From Marsupella aquatica (lineage: Eukaryota > Marchantiophyta): a stretch of DNA of 64,000 nucleotides. The notes beneath the pieces are model-generated. The model was not told the DNA's origin, did not search any database, and was given only the letters and a program-made list of their open reading frames with translations. Position 1 is the stretch's first letter; every line of letters begins with the position of its first letter. The position numbers were made by a program, and so were the translations under genes. Shown piece by piece: positions 32,013-42,714 of the stretch. The stretch spans positions 9,052,001 through 9,116,000 of the forward strand of contig OZ316891.1 of assembly GCA_973895155.1 (NCBI GenBank), written 5' to 3'.

Positions 32013-32945
32013 GGTCTTGGGGAGGACACAATTTGTGCTATCAACAGGATCTGTGGCAGGATCGGGATCAGAGATATTGCAGACCTGAAGGAGCCCTCCC
32101 CAGCCACTACTCCTATGTACACCAGCAAACTAGATCGAGTGAGAGGTCTGGACCACAGAATTAAAGCATTGAGTGTGGAATTTTTTAGCAAAGTCATCCG
32201 TCAGACGGACACAATACAGGACGGGCGTGCAATAGCGGGGCAATGGAGGTGGTCAGACAAATCTCAAACACTGAGGAGATTTACTCTATCTAATGCACGC
32301 ACGTATCAGTTGCTTCAACCTAAAGGGTCCGACAACACAACACTCAACAGAATCTGGCAAATGGCACTCTCGGAGCTGGAATGGAACAAAGTTTGGCTGT
32401 CTTTGTGGACATCGGATCTACCACTGAAATCCTGTACATTTGTCTACTAGAGAGTCCTTGCACAAGGGCTTTTTACAGGCACTCAAGCCCTCATAATTGG
32501 GAAGAGCAACGGTATGTGTCAGATCTACTCTACGTAACTGGAATCCATCCACATCTCTTCTTCAAGTGTCAATTTGCGCATAGATGCTGGACTTTAGTGT
32601 CTCAGTCTTTTCCTGGCATTATCATTTGGCCTCTAGCAGAAATCTTGCCGCTGATCAATTGAACATTTTAAAGGCCCCAGCTTCACACACTCAGTAGTAG
32701 CCTTCACAGTATATCAGGTCTTGTGGGCTCTATGGACCGCCAGAAAGGAGCAACTTTTTAATCCCCTGATAAGACGCTCCTTCAATCTGAATCTAGTACT
32801 CTTTGAAATGGCCGACAACCTCCATGGGCTTTGTGAGACCTTTGGCCCCAGCCGCAAACACACGCGGCTACTTCTGGCCAAGGATGCTGTGGTCTCTGAG
32901 AGACAGCGATGGTTGGGACGACGGGATGCCTTTGTGACTTGGTGA
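32013..32945 (+). pseudogene. LINE ORF2 C-terminal remnant (zf-RVT), frameshifted
   Basis: Open from the insertion point through GQWRWSDKSQ, LSNARTYQLLQPKGSD and LNRIWQMAL blocks, to a TAG at about 32450. A second frame carries HLFFKCQFAHRCWTL, the H-x3-C end of the zinc site, and a third (32721-32945) the LWALWTARKEQLF tail. At least two frame breaks and two stops make it dead. Same domain order as 1840-2637. Confidence 0.75.
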
Positions 32946-33065
32946 TTACACTCAATATATATTCATTTCTTACAGGATTCTTACAGGGCTCTCACTAGAG
33001 GCAACAGACACTAGACACTTCAAAGTGAGGCCCTTAGCTTTGGTATTTTAGTGTTGGCTTCCAGC

Positions 33066-33142
33066 TCTGGCTTTTAGCTTAATGTTTTTAGCGTAATGTT
33101 TTTTTTAGCTTAATGTCTTTTAGCATAATGTTTTTTAGCTTC
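33066..33142 (+). repeat. Short tandem repeat in LINE 3' UTR
   Basis: TTTTAGCTTAATG-like units of about 17-20 bp are repeated four to five times with small changes (GCTTAATG, GCGTAATG, GCATAATG). LINE 3' ends often carry such repeats. Confidence 0.7.
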
Positions 33143-33460
33143 GGTTGTTTGACTGAGGCCTTCTCCTTGGCCTGACCGTCCTCCTCACTGTTGTTATATA
33201 GCATGTAGAGGTTGTCACTGGTGCTCGCATGGGCTTGACACTTGCTGTGAGGGCCTTGTCTGGCCGGGCAAGTTTTGGCTGCTTTGCCCCTTTGTACCGG
33301 CTGTTTTGGCCCCCCTTCCCGTGGGGTTTCGCGGGTTTTACTATTAATTTGCCATAAAAAGGTGGAAAAAAAAGTGAAGTAGAACAAGGCATGCAAAGGA
33401 TTGGCTGGAATTTCTCCCAAACTGGTACTAGGAGGAGTGCTTATCAACAGATACGGTGAT

Positions 33461-33987
33461 TCAACACCGTCAGAAGACATATAGACAAGTTCTTCCTCTA
33501 CAACATCCTTAGTTGAATACCCACACAATTCTCAATCCATGCCTATGTTTTTGAATCCTGATCCTTGCATCACCTATCCAAGGAAAAACTTGGTGAAATT
33601 TTCATGAATACTATGACCACGGCAAGGATTTGACAGATGCCCCAGCGATGCTAGCACTGAGTAACTGATTTCAATCATTCCAAACGGCTCTATGAACTTT
33701 GGCTAAAGAAAAACAAGACTTTAAACATGAATTTGTTTTGGTTGCAGAACCACACCGACGAGCTTGGACACTCCTTGATTCATCAAATGGGCTCGAAGCA
33801 CCTCACTGTCAGATTGTTCCGCATTGACTAGAAACTATGCAAAGAAACAAGAGGGTCCATGGATTAATTTAAATGAAAATACTTATATTTTTTTATTTTT
33901 TGCATGTTTTTTAAAACCAACCGATATAATATATAAATATTTAGGACCTCTTGGGTTCCATAGTGTCAAATAAACTAAATAATTAAT
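33461..33987. other. Host DNA upstream of the SEC61-alpha pseudogene
   Basis: No clear gene. A minus-strand stretch around 33730-33840 reads as a protein-like segment (NAEQSDSEVLRAHL) but has no stops-free context or recognised family. Confidence 0.3.
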
Positions 33988-34622
33988 CTCCTTAGTACTT
34001 GATGAAATATGTCAATGATAGATTCATTGGAAAGCTAGAAAAATTTAGAAACTCATGAATCACCTTTTTAGTACTTGATAATATCTCCCAATGTTACACT
34101 CCATGAAAAGCTAGAGAAATTTAAAACTCATTATCTTCTTAGTACTAGACAAAATCTTAGAATGTTAAGTTCATTGGAAAGCTAGAGAAATTCAAAAACT
34201 CATAACCTCCTAGGTACTTGCCAAAATCTATCAATGTTAGGTTCATTGAAAAACTAGAAAAACTAGAAACTCATGATCTCTTTAGAACTTGACAAAAACT
34301 CTCAATGTCACACATTAGAAAGCTAGAGAGATTCGTGATCTACTTAGTACTTGACAAAATCTAACATGAAATTTGTCAATGTCAAAGTCAATGTAACTGA
34401 GAAGCTAGAAGAATTCATGAACTTACAATCTTTGTAGGTCTTGACAAAATCTTTGGATGTCACACTCATTGGAAACTCATTTGGTACTTGATTAATCTGC
34501 CATTGTGAGATTTATTGGAATCCTAGAAAAAATTGGTAAACTCATGATCTACTTGGTACTTGACTAAATCTACCAATGTGATACTCATTAAAAACCAAGA
34601 GAAATTCAAAAAATTATGATAT
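33988..34622. repeat. Degenerate minisatellite, about nine units of roughly 70 bp
   Basis: Each unit reads roughly CTCCTTAGTACTTGACAAAAT, then TCAATGT.A.A.TCATTGG, AAAGCTAGAGAAATT and AAACTCATGAT. Unit lengths vary from about 50 to 90 bp by internal deletion and insertion. The copies are well diverged, so the array is old. No ORF spans it. Confidence 0.85.
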
Positions 34623-36438
34623 CCTTTCTTGCTCATCTCTCAGTTAATCTGTGGACCCCCATGTTCATCCAAGGAATGTTCAGCAAGGCGATAACCAATG
34701 CTTTTGATTCTCCAAGTGGTTTGGTGTGTGCTCGGACTACAAAAGAGAACACTCGAAAGATAGAGGAGATCAATCTTTTTGAGATGATCTCTCTGGTTCA
34801 TGAAACGAAAGGTTGAATGTGGAGGAATTGAGTTTTTTTATGGTTTTCGCTTACACATTGGAGAAATCGTGTTTCTACCATTCTTGATTGATAATTTGTG
34901 AATTAGTTTGTGGACCCCACCTATTAATAGACACTATCAGAAGGTGATACATATCAGACATGCTCAAGAGTGGAGAAAGAAAACTCAGTGCATAAGAGAA
35001 TAACATAACAGGTATTTATCGTGTTCACGAGCACAAACCTGAGTGAGAATCAAATTCACAGAAGCCACCATAAGCACCTCCACTTACTCGTACACGATCC
35101 CAGAGCCATGTATTACCGATGTTGATATGACATATGAGCTGCCATCAAGTTCATAACCAGTCTCATATATATTGGCTACTTTCCCAACATAATTCACCTA
35201 TAGATAAAAATCAAGCCATAGGTTACAGTGCTTCAGTCAAACTAGGACAGAGTTTACTTATCCATAAGTAAGGTCTAGTACTTTCAAGAGAGTAAATTTG
35301 ACAGCATGACAATTTCACGGTCTCCGTTGATCATGAAAGCCACAACTTGCTTGCTGACAGCTCCGGGTGGTGGTGATGGGGACCCGCTGCCAGAATCAAA
35401 GAGCGATGAGAACAACAACTAAGGACTAACAAAATACAAAGACAAAAAATACTTGCGGAAAAGGGCTTCTCAACTCCGAAACAATTTAAAGCGTTGGCCA
35501 GAAATTTGAGAAGCCTTCCCTTTCATCTGATAGAAGTATCCACTTACACCATTGACTTCATTTCAAGATTAGTGATATGATTCTAAAATGTGATCCATGG
35601 GGAAGAACGAGATCAGATCAATGTCACAGATTACTCATTGGATCGGTTTTGTGCAGTTATCAGCAGCAAGTTTTTGGATCATGTCTAATAAAAAAAACTT
35701 CAAAACTGTCGCTACGTGTAGGCAATGCATCCAAGGACTCCATAGGTCTAATAAGCTTGGAACACTTATCTGATTCCATGCATTGCCCAGCTTGTTCCGC
35801 GGGGGTTTTTTTTGTTTTATTGGGAATTTTTAAGTAGACGATTGACTCTCAAGGGCCATGTCCTCTAGTTAAAGTATGCCTGTAGCTTACACCTATTTTT
35901 AAACTAATCAAACATTGGGACAAGAAGTTGTCATTATCCAGTTGAATCATGTGTGGTATAAACATGGATTCGGTGATGAGTGATCGGTGATGCGTGAACT
36001 GTCTTGACAAAAAAATGGGCATGAGCCCAAAAGTATGGAAGAAAAATCCACAATTCCCAAATGAGCATAATTGTACATTATTAATCCAGTCAGTACATGA
36101 TGGTTGCAAAGGCATATTCCGATTTTCATAGAAGAACCAAAAGACTTGCATACATAAATTTCCCTCAATAAGATTCAACCCCATCCACAATAGAAGATGT
36201 ATAACGACTTCTCAATACAGTTTCTCAAAATGTAATTTCATCATGCAAATATGAATCAAGTTGTCCTATCGAAAGATAGCTAGTGAAATGATAAGGATCG
36301 GATCCTTATCATCCAGCCATTGTGAACTCTCACCGGATGTGTATTAATTTCAATTCCTTGATGCTTTGGTTGTTGCTCAGATTGGACGTGAGTCTGCATC
36401 AATGGCAAAGCTGCTGATGGGATGACTGTGTTGGGTCA
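34623..36438. other. AT-rich intergenic DNA with exon-like minus-strand stretches
   Basis: Mostly non-coding. On the minus strand, 35290-35420 reads open after a TTAG (FDSGSGSPSPPPGAVSKQ, then FMINGDREIVML), and 35110-35200 lies between TCTATAG and GTAATA with VNYVGKVANIYETGYELDG in between. These look like two exons with plausible splice sites but I do not recognise the protein and the frames do not extend further. Confidence 0.3.
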
Positions 36439-36624
36439 ATGGACAGAATGAAGGGGGTTATATTGGGCGTTGGTCTTGTAACAACGCTACTTGCTATCGG
36501 AGTCGTGAAGCTCATCCTGCACTTTCAGGACACTAAACGGGAGAAAGAAAAATATGAGAAGCTAGTCCCAAAGGTTCAGACCATCGATGGCAATGTGACG
36601 TGCTTTGAGCAATTTGGCGATTAA
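36439..36624 (+). CDS. Possible 61-aa small membrane protein
   Basis: A short ORF with a hydrophobic segment at residues about 5-28 (VILGVGLVTTLLAIGVVKLIL) followed by a charged helix (FQDTKREKEKYEKL). A single membrane anchor and cytosolic tail is plausible. No relatives recognised, no supporting neighbours; it could be an exon or chance. Confidence 0.25.
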   Translation: MDRMKGVILGVGLVTTLLAIGVVKLILHFQDTKREKEKYEKLVPKVQTIDGNVTCFEQFGD

Positions 36625-38574
36625 GTCGGTGAGTTCCTACAAAATTCCTTGAAGCCTCTTGCTAATTCTTGCTTATATGTAGCAGCTTGCCATGATCTTT
36701 GATCATAATCCTCAGTCTCGGAGGATTTGAATGAGACGGCCTCACATTTGTCACTGAGCCTTTTCCATAAGAGTCACATTGCGGTTGATTCTTAAATTGA
36801 TTTCCAGTTTGCCAGATGGGGTTAGACGGAGGGACATCCAACAATGACCAACCATGCAAGAAGATATTCGGGTTTTATTTTTTCACTTTTAGGCCTACCT
36901 TTCCTGTAAAATGCTGTGTAGATCAAAAAATCTTAGCTGCATCCAATGCGCAGCAAATCAGCCACGAACATCATCACCACTCTCACCGCTCTACCACAAT
37001 CCAGCACCTTTGCAGATCTAACTCAAAGCAGGTGAGAGATGAAGAATTTTCAGTTGCCCTTCTTTCGTTTGCTGAATTTTATTTGGGTTTGTGGACGTTG
37101 AGTGATCCATCCTAGCTTCCTACATTGTCGTTGTCTTTTACATGAACAAGCTCTCTGGATGTGGATAGTCATTGATTGCATTAATGTTCCACAATTTTGA
37201 GTAATTTGCTTGTGTTTGATGAAGTGGGGCAATGAGTCCTACTCCTTCCGAATGGCATCGAGTCCCAGTCGTAGCCTTTGTTAGTCGGATTGCATACTTA
37301 GCGACATAGAATCATGTCCACTTAGAACTTCCTTCTTCTTAAAAAGCTAGTGGTAGCACAAGGTCAAAAAAATTGTCACGACACACAGACCATCTCTATC
37401 CTCCTTTCTTTTCTGTTCTTGATTTACTTATTACTCAATTGAACCACAATTCATAATGCGGGTGGGCAGTCAGTTACTCAGGGTAAATGAAACATAGGTG
37501 GGCCTACTATTAATTGAATAGTCGGTTACTCAATGTAAATAAAATGGTTAGTTTTTAAACATTTTTACATCAAGGTTTATGGCATGGTGTCCTCAATTTT
37601 ACCAAAATCCTGCCACAAACACGAATGTTGAATTAATTCTATGTTGTAAACCAATCCGTACCTGTTTACAGGACGCCTTGATGATGTGGTGCACTATGGA
37701 GTCTTGAATTTTGGAAGGGACCTCTAGTGGGGTCCGTAATTATGTTCAGCATTACGGCCGGCCACAAGATAGACTGAAGGATAGCACTTTAAAGCTATTA
37801 GCAAAAGATTGCTTGTCATTTTGGTTGGAATATTGCACGAAACGGTTGAGCCATCACTTCACATTAAGGTTTTGTAGTTCTTTTTTTAAGAAAGCTATGG
37901 TGTGAGGGGGAGACCAACAATTGTTTCTTTGACATAGAGGCTACATTTGGCGTCAACTTGTGTTCAGAGCAAGCTGCAATTGAAACCTAGAGGGACACAA
38001 ACAATTCAAATTGGGAAGCTAGCAAGCATTGCAGACAAGCGATGGCGACGTAATTGAAGAAATCAATTTGCAGTGGCTAAGTTTGTGATGGTGACGGGAT
38101 TGTGACATCTCTTTATCCAAAAAGGGAGGTGAGCATTTCTGGATGTTGCATTTCTTGAGTTGGTGATGGTTCTTTAAGTGTGTGCTAGTTATACAATCAT
38201 GATATGATATCCACCATTCACCTCATAACTCAAACTCAAACTCAAACTCAAAACTTAGTTGGAGATATCTCCGTTTCTTTGATGCAATGTGATAGAATGG
38301 TAGTACCCTATTCACAATCATCTCTTGTTGGTATACCTCTCTTCAAAAGAGAGATTCATGATCAGGTATGAGCCATTACTTACTTAATTATGTTATTTTA
38401 GAGGCAGGTATCTAACTAATTACATAGTAAAAAATTTAAAAACACTCAAAAGGTAACCAATACGATTACATTGAAAAAATGACATCTCTTCCTTTGTATT
38501 GTATTTGTTTACACTTAATTCTTACACAAATATGAACACAAACATAACAAGGACCTTTTTGTTTTCCTGGAAAA

Positions 38575-38665
38575 CCTACTCTGGCCTGTTTGTCACCATC
38601 CTCACTGATATGACGCATCCTCGTGCTAAGGAATTTGCAATGGATCCCTAATGGGGGTCCGTAAT
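38575..38665 (-). repeat. Right arm of a long-range inverted repeat
   Basis: Its reverse complement matches 30690-30772, including TTACGGACCCCCATTAGGG, TTGCAAATT and a diverged CGAGGA(T)GCG block. The two arms are 8 kb apart in inverted orientation. No short flanking duplication is evident outside the arms. Confidence 0.6.
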
Positions 38666-38769
38666 GAACCTTTGGTGCTAAACACTTAATTACAAGCATT
38701 TTGGAAAATTTGAACATTGAGAATGAATCTAACATTGACAGATTTTGCTATCACTAAAGATATCATGAG

Positions 38770-38815
38770 CCCTCAACCCATTTGGTTTTCATGAGTTTGA
38801 GAAATGGGTTGAGGG
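38770..38815. repeat. Perfect 14-bp inverted repeat (hairpin)
   Basis: CCCTCAACCCATTT at 38770-38783 pairs exactly with AAATGGGTTGAGGG at 38802-38815, with an 18-base loop. No poly(T) tail follows in a way that would suggest a terminator; it may be a MITE remnant. Confidence 0.8.
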
Positions 38816-38976
38816 TCATTTGGACTCAAACTTCCAAGTGACCTACTATAACATGTTGAGAGGAATGAAAACAAGAAACTAGAGATAAAGCTCCTTGTAT
38901 TGGAATACTTGGGTTGAGTTCATGATTAGACAATGATTTGGAGATAAATAGGAGATAAATAATGAATTGCAACATG

Positions 38977-39253
38977 TGTTAGGCATTTACTCTTAGGTCT
39001 AGGGTTACGACTGTAACCATTGTTAGGTCTGACCTTAGTCACAAACTAGATAAGGTTAACTAGGTTGCACACTATATCCCATGCAAGCGGTGTTTGCTTG
39101 GATAACATGAACTCAGACAGACTCATTGTTATAGAGCCATTTCAGAGGTAGGGAAATCTTGTATTGCAAAGACTTGATATGGCCGACAAGCCTAGAGTGT
39201 AAGAAAACTCTTGTTAATTTGTTCACGCCGTGAACGTAGCCTCAACTAAGGTG
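38977..39253 (+). repeat. Copia-type LTR copy 1 (truncated or solo)
   Basis: TGTTAGGCATTTACTC at the start, TCTAGGGTTACGAC, TTAACTAGG.TGCACACTATAT, GCGGTGTTTGCTTGGATAA, and CGTAGCCTC...GGTGAACCACGTA at the end. A second copy lies at 40389-40690 in the same orientation. The GAACCACGTA end is typical of plant Copia LTRs of the Tork/Tnt1 sort. It runs straight into a minus-strand RT fragment at 39254. Confidence 0.7.
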
Positions 39254-40038
39254 AACCACGTAGGGCTCCAAGTCGGCTTGTAAGAGATAGGCACCACAAC
39301 GTTGGAACCACATCCAAGGGGATTGCTTAAGACCATATAATGATCTAAGAAGTTTGCAAACTTTTGAAGGGTTCTGTTGATCTATAAACCCCTCGAGTTG
39401 GGTCATGTAAACCTCGTCAAGGAGTTTAGCATATAGAAAAGCGGTTATAACATCCATCTGATGAATGTGTATGTCATGGATGGCTGCAAATGCTAACATA
39501 ACTTTGAGAGAGGTCATTCAAACAACATGACTAAATGTTTCAGTGTAGTCTATTCCTTCTATTTGAGAAAACCTGCGAGCAACCAAGCGAGCTTTGAATC
39601 TAATGACTATTCCATCAGCATGATACTTAATTGCGTTTTAAAAGCCACTTGCAAGAGACGGTAGAACTTCTTGGAGGAAGATCCACTAGTACCGAGGTCT
39701 CATTTTTCATCAATGATTGATATATACTCAAAATCAATAGCTTCTTGCCACTTGGCTGCATCTGGAGACTTGAGAGCTTGTTTGAATGTGGTTGGTTTGT
39801 CTAGTTGAGCCAACAAGGTATGAACATTGTTAACATGAGCCATGAACGAGGTATGATACCAAATAGGCAAAGTGCCCCTAGTTGATCGAGTACTGGTCCG
39901 TCGTAGTACACCTTGAATGGGTTCAGAAGCATCCACAACTTCATTCTCATGAAATGGATCATGAGGTAAAAGACTTGATTGTATGTCATATTCTAATTCC
40001 TGAAGATCGTGGAGGATGTCTTGGGTTGTTTCAGACAA
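39242..40038 (-). pseudogene. Copia reverse transcriptase N-terminal remnant
   Basis: Two minus-strand pieces: 39700-40038 with KWQEAIDFEY (the start of the RT domain) and 39254-39517 with HQMDVITAFLYAKL, VYMTQLEGF and SLYGLKQSPWMWFQRC, the conserved middle of Copia RT. Breaks lie between them, and the catalytic YVDD is lost where the coding sequence meets the LTR at 39253. It belongs to element G (39254-45592). Confidence 0.8.
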
Positions 40039-40388
40039 CTCACAGGATGTATAAGGAGAACTAGGTTATGGAGGTGAATGGGATGGGCTTGAAGGAGTAG
40101 TTGGAAGTAATATAGCAGGAAGAGGTGGTGGCAAAGGAAGAGGGGTACACAACACCATCAGGTATCAGTGGCTGGTAAATGATATAAGCCGCTGATATTA
40201 GTTATCTCAAAAATTTCAAAATCTTAGCTGAGGAGTTGAGATGGGGCCTTTGCACCTCCGCACATCTCAACTGGGCAGTTGACGTTGACTCAATCTCAAC
40301 TGACCTTGTCGAGATGGGCGTACGGACCAAAAAAAATTAAAAACCATAAAAACCAAAAATTTGACAACAAAATTTGGAATTTTTTTCT
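40039..40388. other. Non-coding strip in element G with palindromic ATAAGCCGCTGATA-like sequence
   Basis: About 350 bp with no coding trace between the RT start and an LTR copy. CTGACCTTG...AAGATG(G)-like sequence occurs here (40300) and again at 40752, on both sides of the LTR copy 40389-40690, with AT-rich runs after each; possibly a small element that the LTR entered. Confidence 0.35.
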
Positions 40389-40690
40389 TGTTCTAGGTAT
40401 TTACTCAAGGTCTAGGGTTACGACATATAATCGTAGTTGGACTAACCATAGTCGGAGACGTGGTTAGGTTAACTAGGATGCACACTATATGCCAAGCGGT
40501 GTTTGCTTGGATAAGTGGAACTTAGGCTCATTGTTATGGAGCCACTTGAGAGATGAGGAGAGCTTACACTGTAGAGACTTGGTATAACCGACGGGCTTAG
40601 AGTTCAGTAAAGCTCTCTTGTGTGTTTTTGTGGACGTAGCCTCGAGGAGGTGAACCACGTATCTCTTGTGTTGACTACTTGGGAGTTGGA
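40389..40690 (+). repeat. Copia-type LTR copy 2
   Basis: About 300 bp, related to 38977-39253 along its whole length, with the same GAACCACGTA block followed by TCTCTTGTGTTGACTA, which copy 1 lacks. It sits inside element G in the opposite orientation to G's genes, with no internal element attached, so it looks like a solo LTR. Confidence 0.7.
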
Positions 40691-41459
40691 TGTGTCATGT
40701 GCTTATCGTTGCGATCGTCGTCTATGCTCAACATTTCTCCTATCTTATCTGACCTTGCCAAGATGACGTGTCCATCCATACAATATGAACGCCCCATAGT
40801 AAAAAAAATTCAGAAAAAAAACTTTTTCTCCCAAGTTTTGAAAAACAATTCAAAATTATTTTTTCATTTTTCTTCTTGCAGTGCAACTTGGTGGCCTCTC
40901 TGAGATGAGGTGGTAGCTGATATAAGGTTGACTGATAAAAGTGATTGATGAGATTAATTAACTATGTCCAAATGAAGAAATACAATTGGAATTGGAATTG
41001 GAACTGGAGGAGAAGCCAAAAATTCTTTTGTATGATCAACTACATCTTCATGATTTGAAACATGTGAAGGATGAGTTAAACTGGAAGGCCTAGAGTAATA
41101 AGGCTAATAAAAAATGATTTATTCATTGAGAGTAACATATATTTCTACTAAAGAAAAAATGTTGGGTACTAGGATTGTACAGGCGATACCCCTTAACCCC
41201 CATAGCTTTGCCGTAGCCTATGAAAATGCACTTTTGTGTCTTGGAGAGGCTTTACACCGTGTTAGGAAACAAGAAAATTATTTCCTATTATGAGCAAAAC
41301 TATACTGTTACGAGCAAAAAGCGCTAGTAACAAAATGTCAAACATACAAACAAACAAAAAACAATTCCAAAAAATATTCTCAAAAAATTGTCATCCATTT
41401 GCTATTCACTGTTTGTTGTTTGTTGTTTCCTTTTTCTTGTTTCTTGGCACGGTGGTTAT

Positions 41460-42714
41460 ACCCGTCTTGGAGTCAAGCTGCCTTCGTTTCTCCTTAGGAA
41501 CATGAGCATATGCAGGACATCTAAAAACACAAAGATGAGTAATATTTGGTTTAGTGCCATGCCAAACCTCAAATGGAGTTTGAGCCAGGTGGTTTTAAGG
41601 AAGAAGTATAGCTCCGATTTTGAAGATAACAAGTTGTCCAAACAGCTTCAGATACCCAATAAGCATGTGAGAGATAAGCAATTTGAAGAAGACTCTGAGC
41701 ACAGTTGACTAGGGTTTGGTTTTTGCGTTCAGCAACGCCATTTTGCTCAGGTGTGCTAGGAATGGTGAACTGGCGAGAAATGCCATGCTTCTCACAAAAT
41801 AGATGAAACTCTTGCGAAACGTATTCACCACCATTATCTGCTCTTAGAATTTTAAGAGTAAAGTTGGTTTGATTTTCCACTTACAAAATAGTAACGAGAA
41901 AAATCAAACCAACTTTACTTGTGATGAAGAAAATAAACAAAATAGTAACGAGAAAAATCATCAATGAATGTAAGAAAATAACAAAATCCTTCCAAAGAGA
42001 GATTTTGCATAGGCCCATAGAGGTTAAAATGAACTAAACCTAGCAAAGAAGTTGCACGGTTATTGGGATCATGCGGAAAAGGTAATTTTCTTTGTTTGCC
42101 GGCAAGACAACCCTCACAGAGCTCAGGAGAGAAGGAAATCTTGAAGAAAGGCCAGAAACCAAGGCTTTGGATTGCATCAACCTTAGTGCACCTAAATGTA
42201 AATGGCCAAGTCAATGATGCCATTTGATTAAATTATTTGGGAAGGTTGAAGTAAGAACAAGTGTAGGTGCATGTTTGACAGATATGTTGAAAGAAAGACC
42301 AACCCCTCTAGGATAGAGATTACGAACTTGAGTACATTTAATATGAATGAACCGACCTTGCAAATCTGTTCCCTTTAAAATGCAGGAGGTAGAAAAGAAC
42401 TCTATGCTTGCTTGACCCTTCAGAGTGGCTTCTGAAACTGATAATAAATTCTTACTAATGTGAGGGGAGTGCAACACATTAGAAACATAAGTGATTTCAC
42501 CAAAAGGTAGTTGAAAAGTGATAGTACCAACACCTAGAGCAACTTGGGTGGAGTTATCAACTAGAGACACCACAAGGGGTGGAGTAAGTGGAACATAAAG
42601 GGAAAACCAATGCCTATGTGGGGAAATGTGTCTTGTAGCCCCAAAATCTAGATACCAGGTGCAATCAAAATCAGATTGAGAGATGACACTGGTAAGTAGT
42701 GTAATACAGTACAT
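41460..42714 (-). pseudogene. Copia protease, GAG-pre-integrase and integrase of element G
   Basis: From the right on the minus strand: protease DCTWYLDFGATRHIS (DSGAT with Phe for Ser) and LLSVSEATLKG, then CEGCLAGKQRKLPF, LVHFNLYGPM and FLTFIDDFSRYY of the integrase core start, then LKILRADNGGEYVS, HGISRQFTIPSTPEQNGVAERKNQ (the D and E of the DDE site) ending near 41500. A local rearrangement at 41858-41960 breaks the core. The protease Asp-Phe-Gly change and frame breaks make it inactive. Confidence 0.82.
41858..41960. repeat. Local inverted and direct repeats in integrase (template-switch scar)
   Basis: GTAAAGTTGGTTTGATTTT (41858-41876) is exactly reverse-complemented at 41900-41918, and a 24-base direct repeat starting ACAAAATAGTAACG lies at 41883 and 41937. 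Intact Copia integrases have neither. The arrangement fits copying that switched strand and back. Confidence 0.8.

Larger units (their letters stand above)
32013..33369 (+). mobile_element. 5'-truncated LINE with 15-bp target duplication, inside the SEC61-alpha pseudogene
   Basis: AAAAGTGAAGTAGAA occurs at 31998-32012 and again at 33370-33384, and removing the insert rejoins the SEC61-alpha reading. The element ends in a short A run. It belongs to the same family as the LINE at 1816, sharing the zf-RVT protein and the CCCGTGGGGTTTCGCGG 3' end. About 1.36 kb remains of what is normally 5-7 kb. Confidence 0.87.
31745..33460 (-). pseudogene. SEC61-alpha translocon subunit pseudogene (C-terminal part), split by a LINE
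   Basis: Minus-strand fragments match the C-terminal part of the plant protein-conducting channel subunit SEC61-alpha. Right of the LINE (33385-33460): a TPPSTSLGEIPANPLHALF-type block. Left of it (31785-32012): FMLIACALFSK, then a stop where Trp is expected, [30 protein letters not shown], another stop where Arg is expected, and AAFGGMCIGALT. Similarity fades near 31785-31745, before the last helix. Both stops fit G-to-A/C-to-T changes. No introns appear between blocks that are exonic, so it may be a processed copy; the LINE came later. It cannot make a functional channel. Confidence 0.8.
36625..38976. other. AT-rich intergenic DNA
   Basis: No gene supported on either strand. It holds an AACTCA microsatellite (about 38226-38254), the right arm of the long-range inverted repeat (38575-38665) and a hairpin at 38770-38815. 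Confidence 0.4.

Noticed and set aside
34616-34816. 66-codon open frame after the minisatellite
   Set aside because: Starts within a repeat unit, no domain, no splice context.
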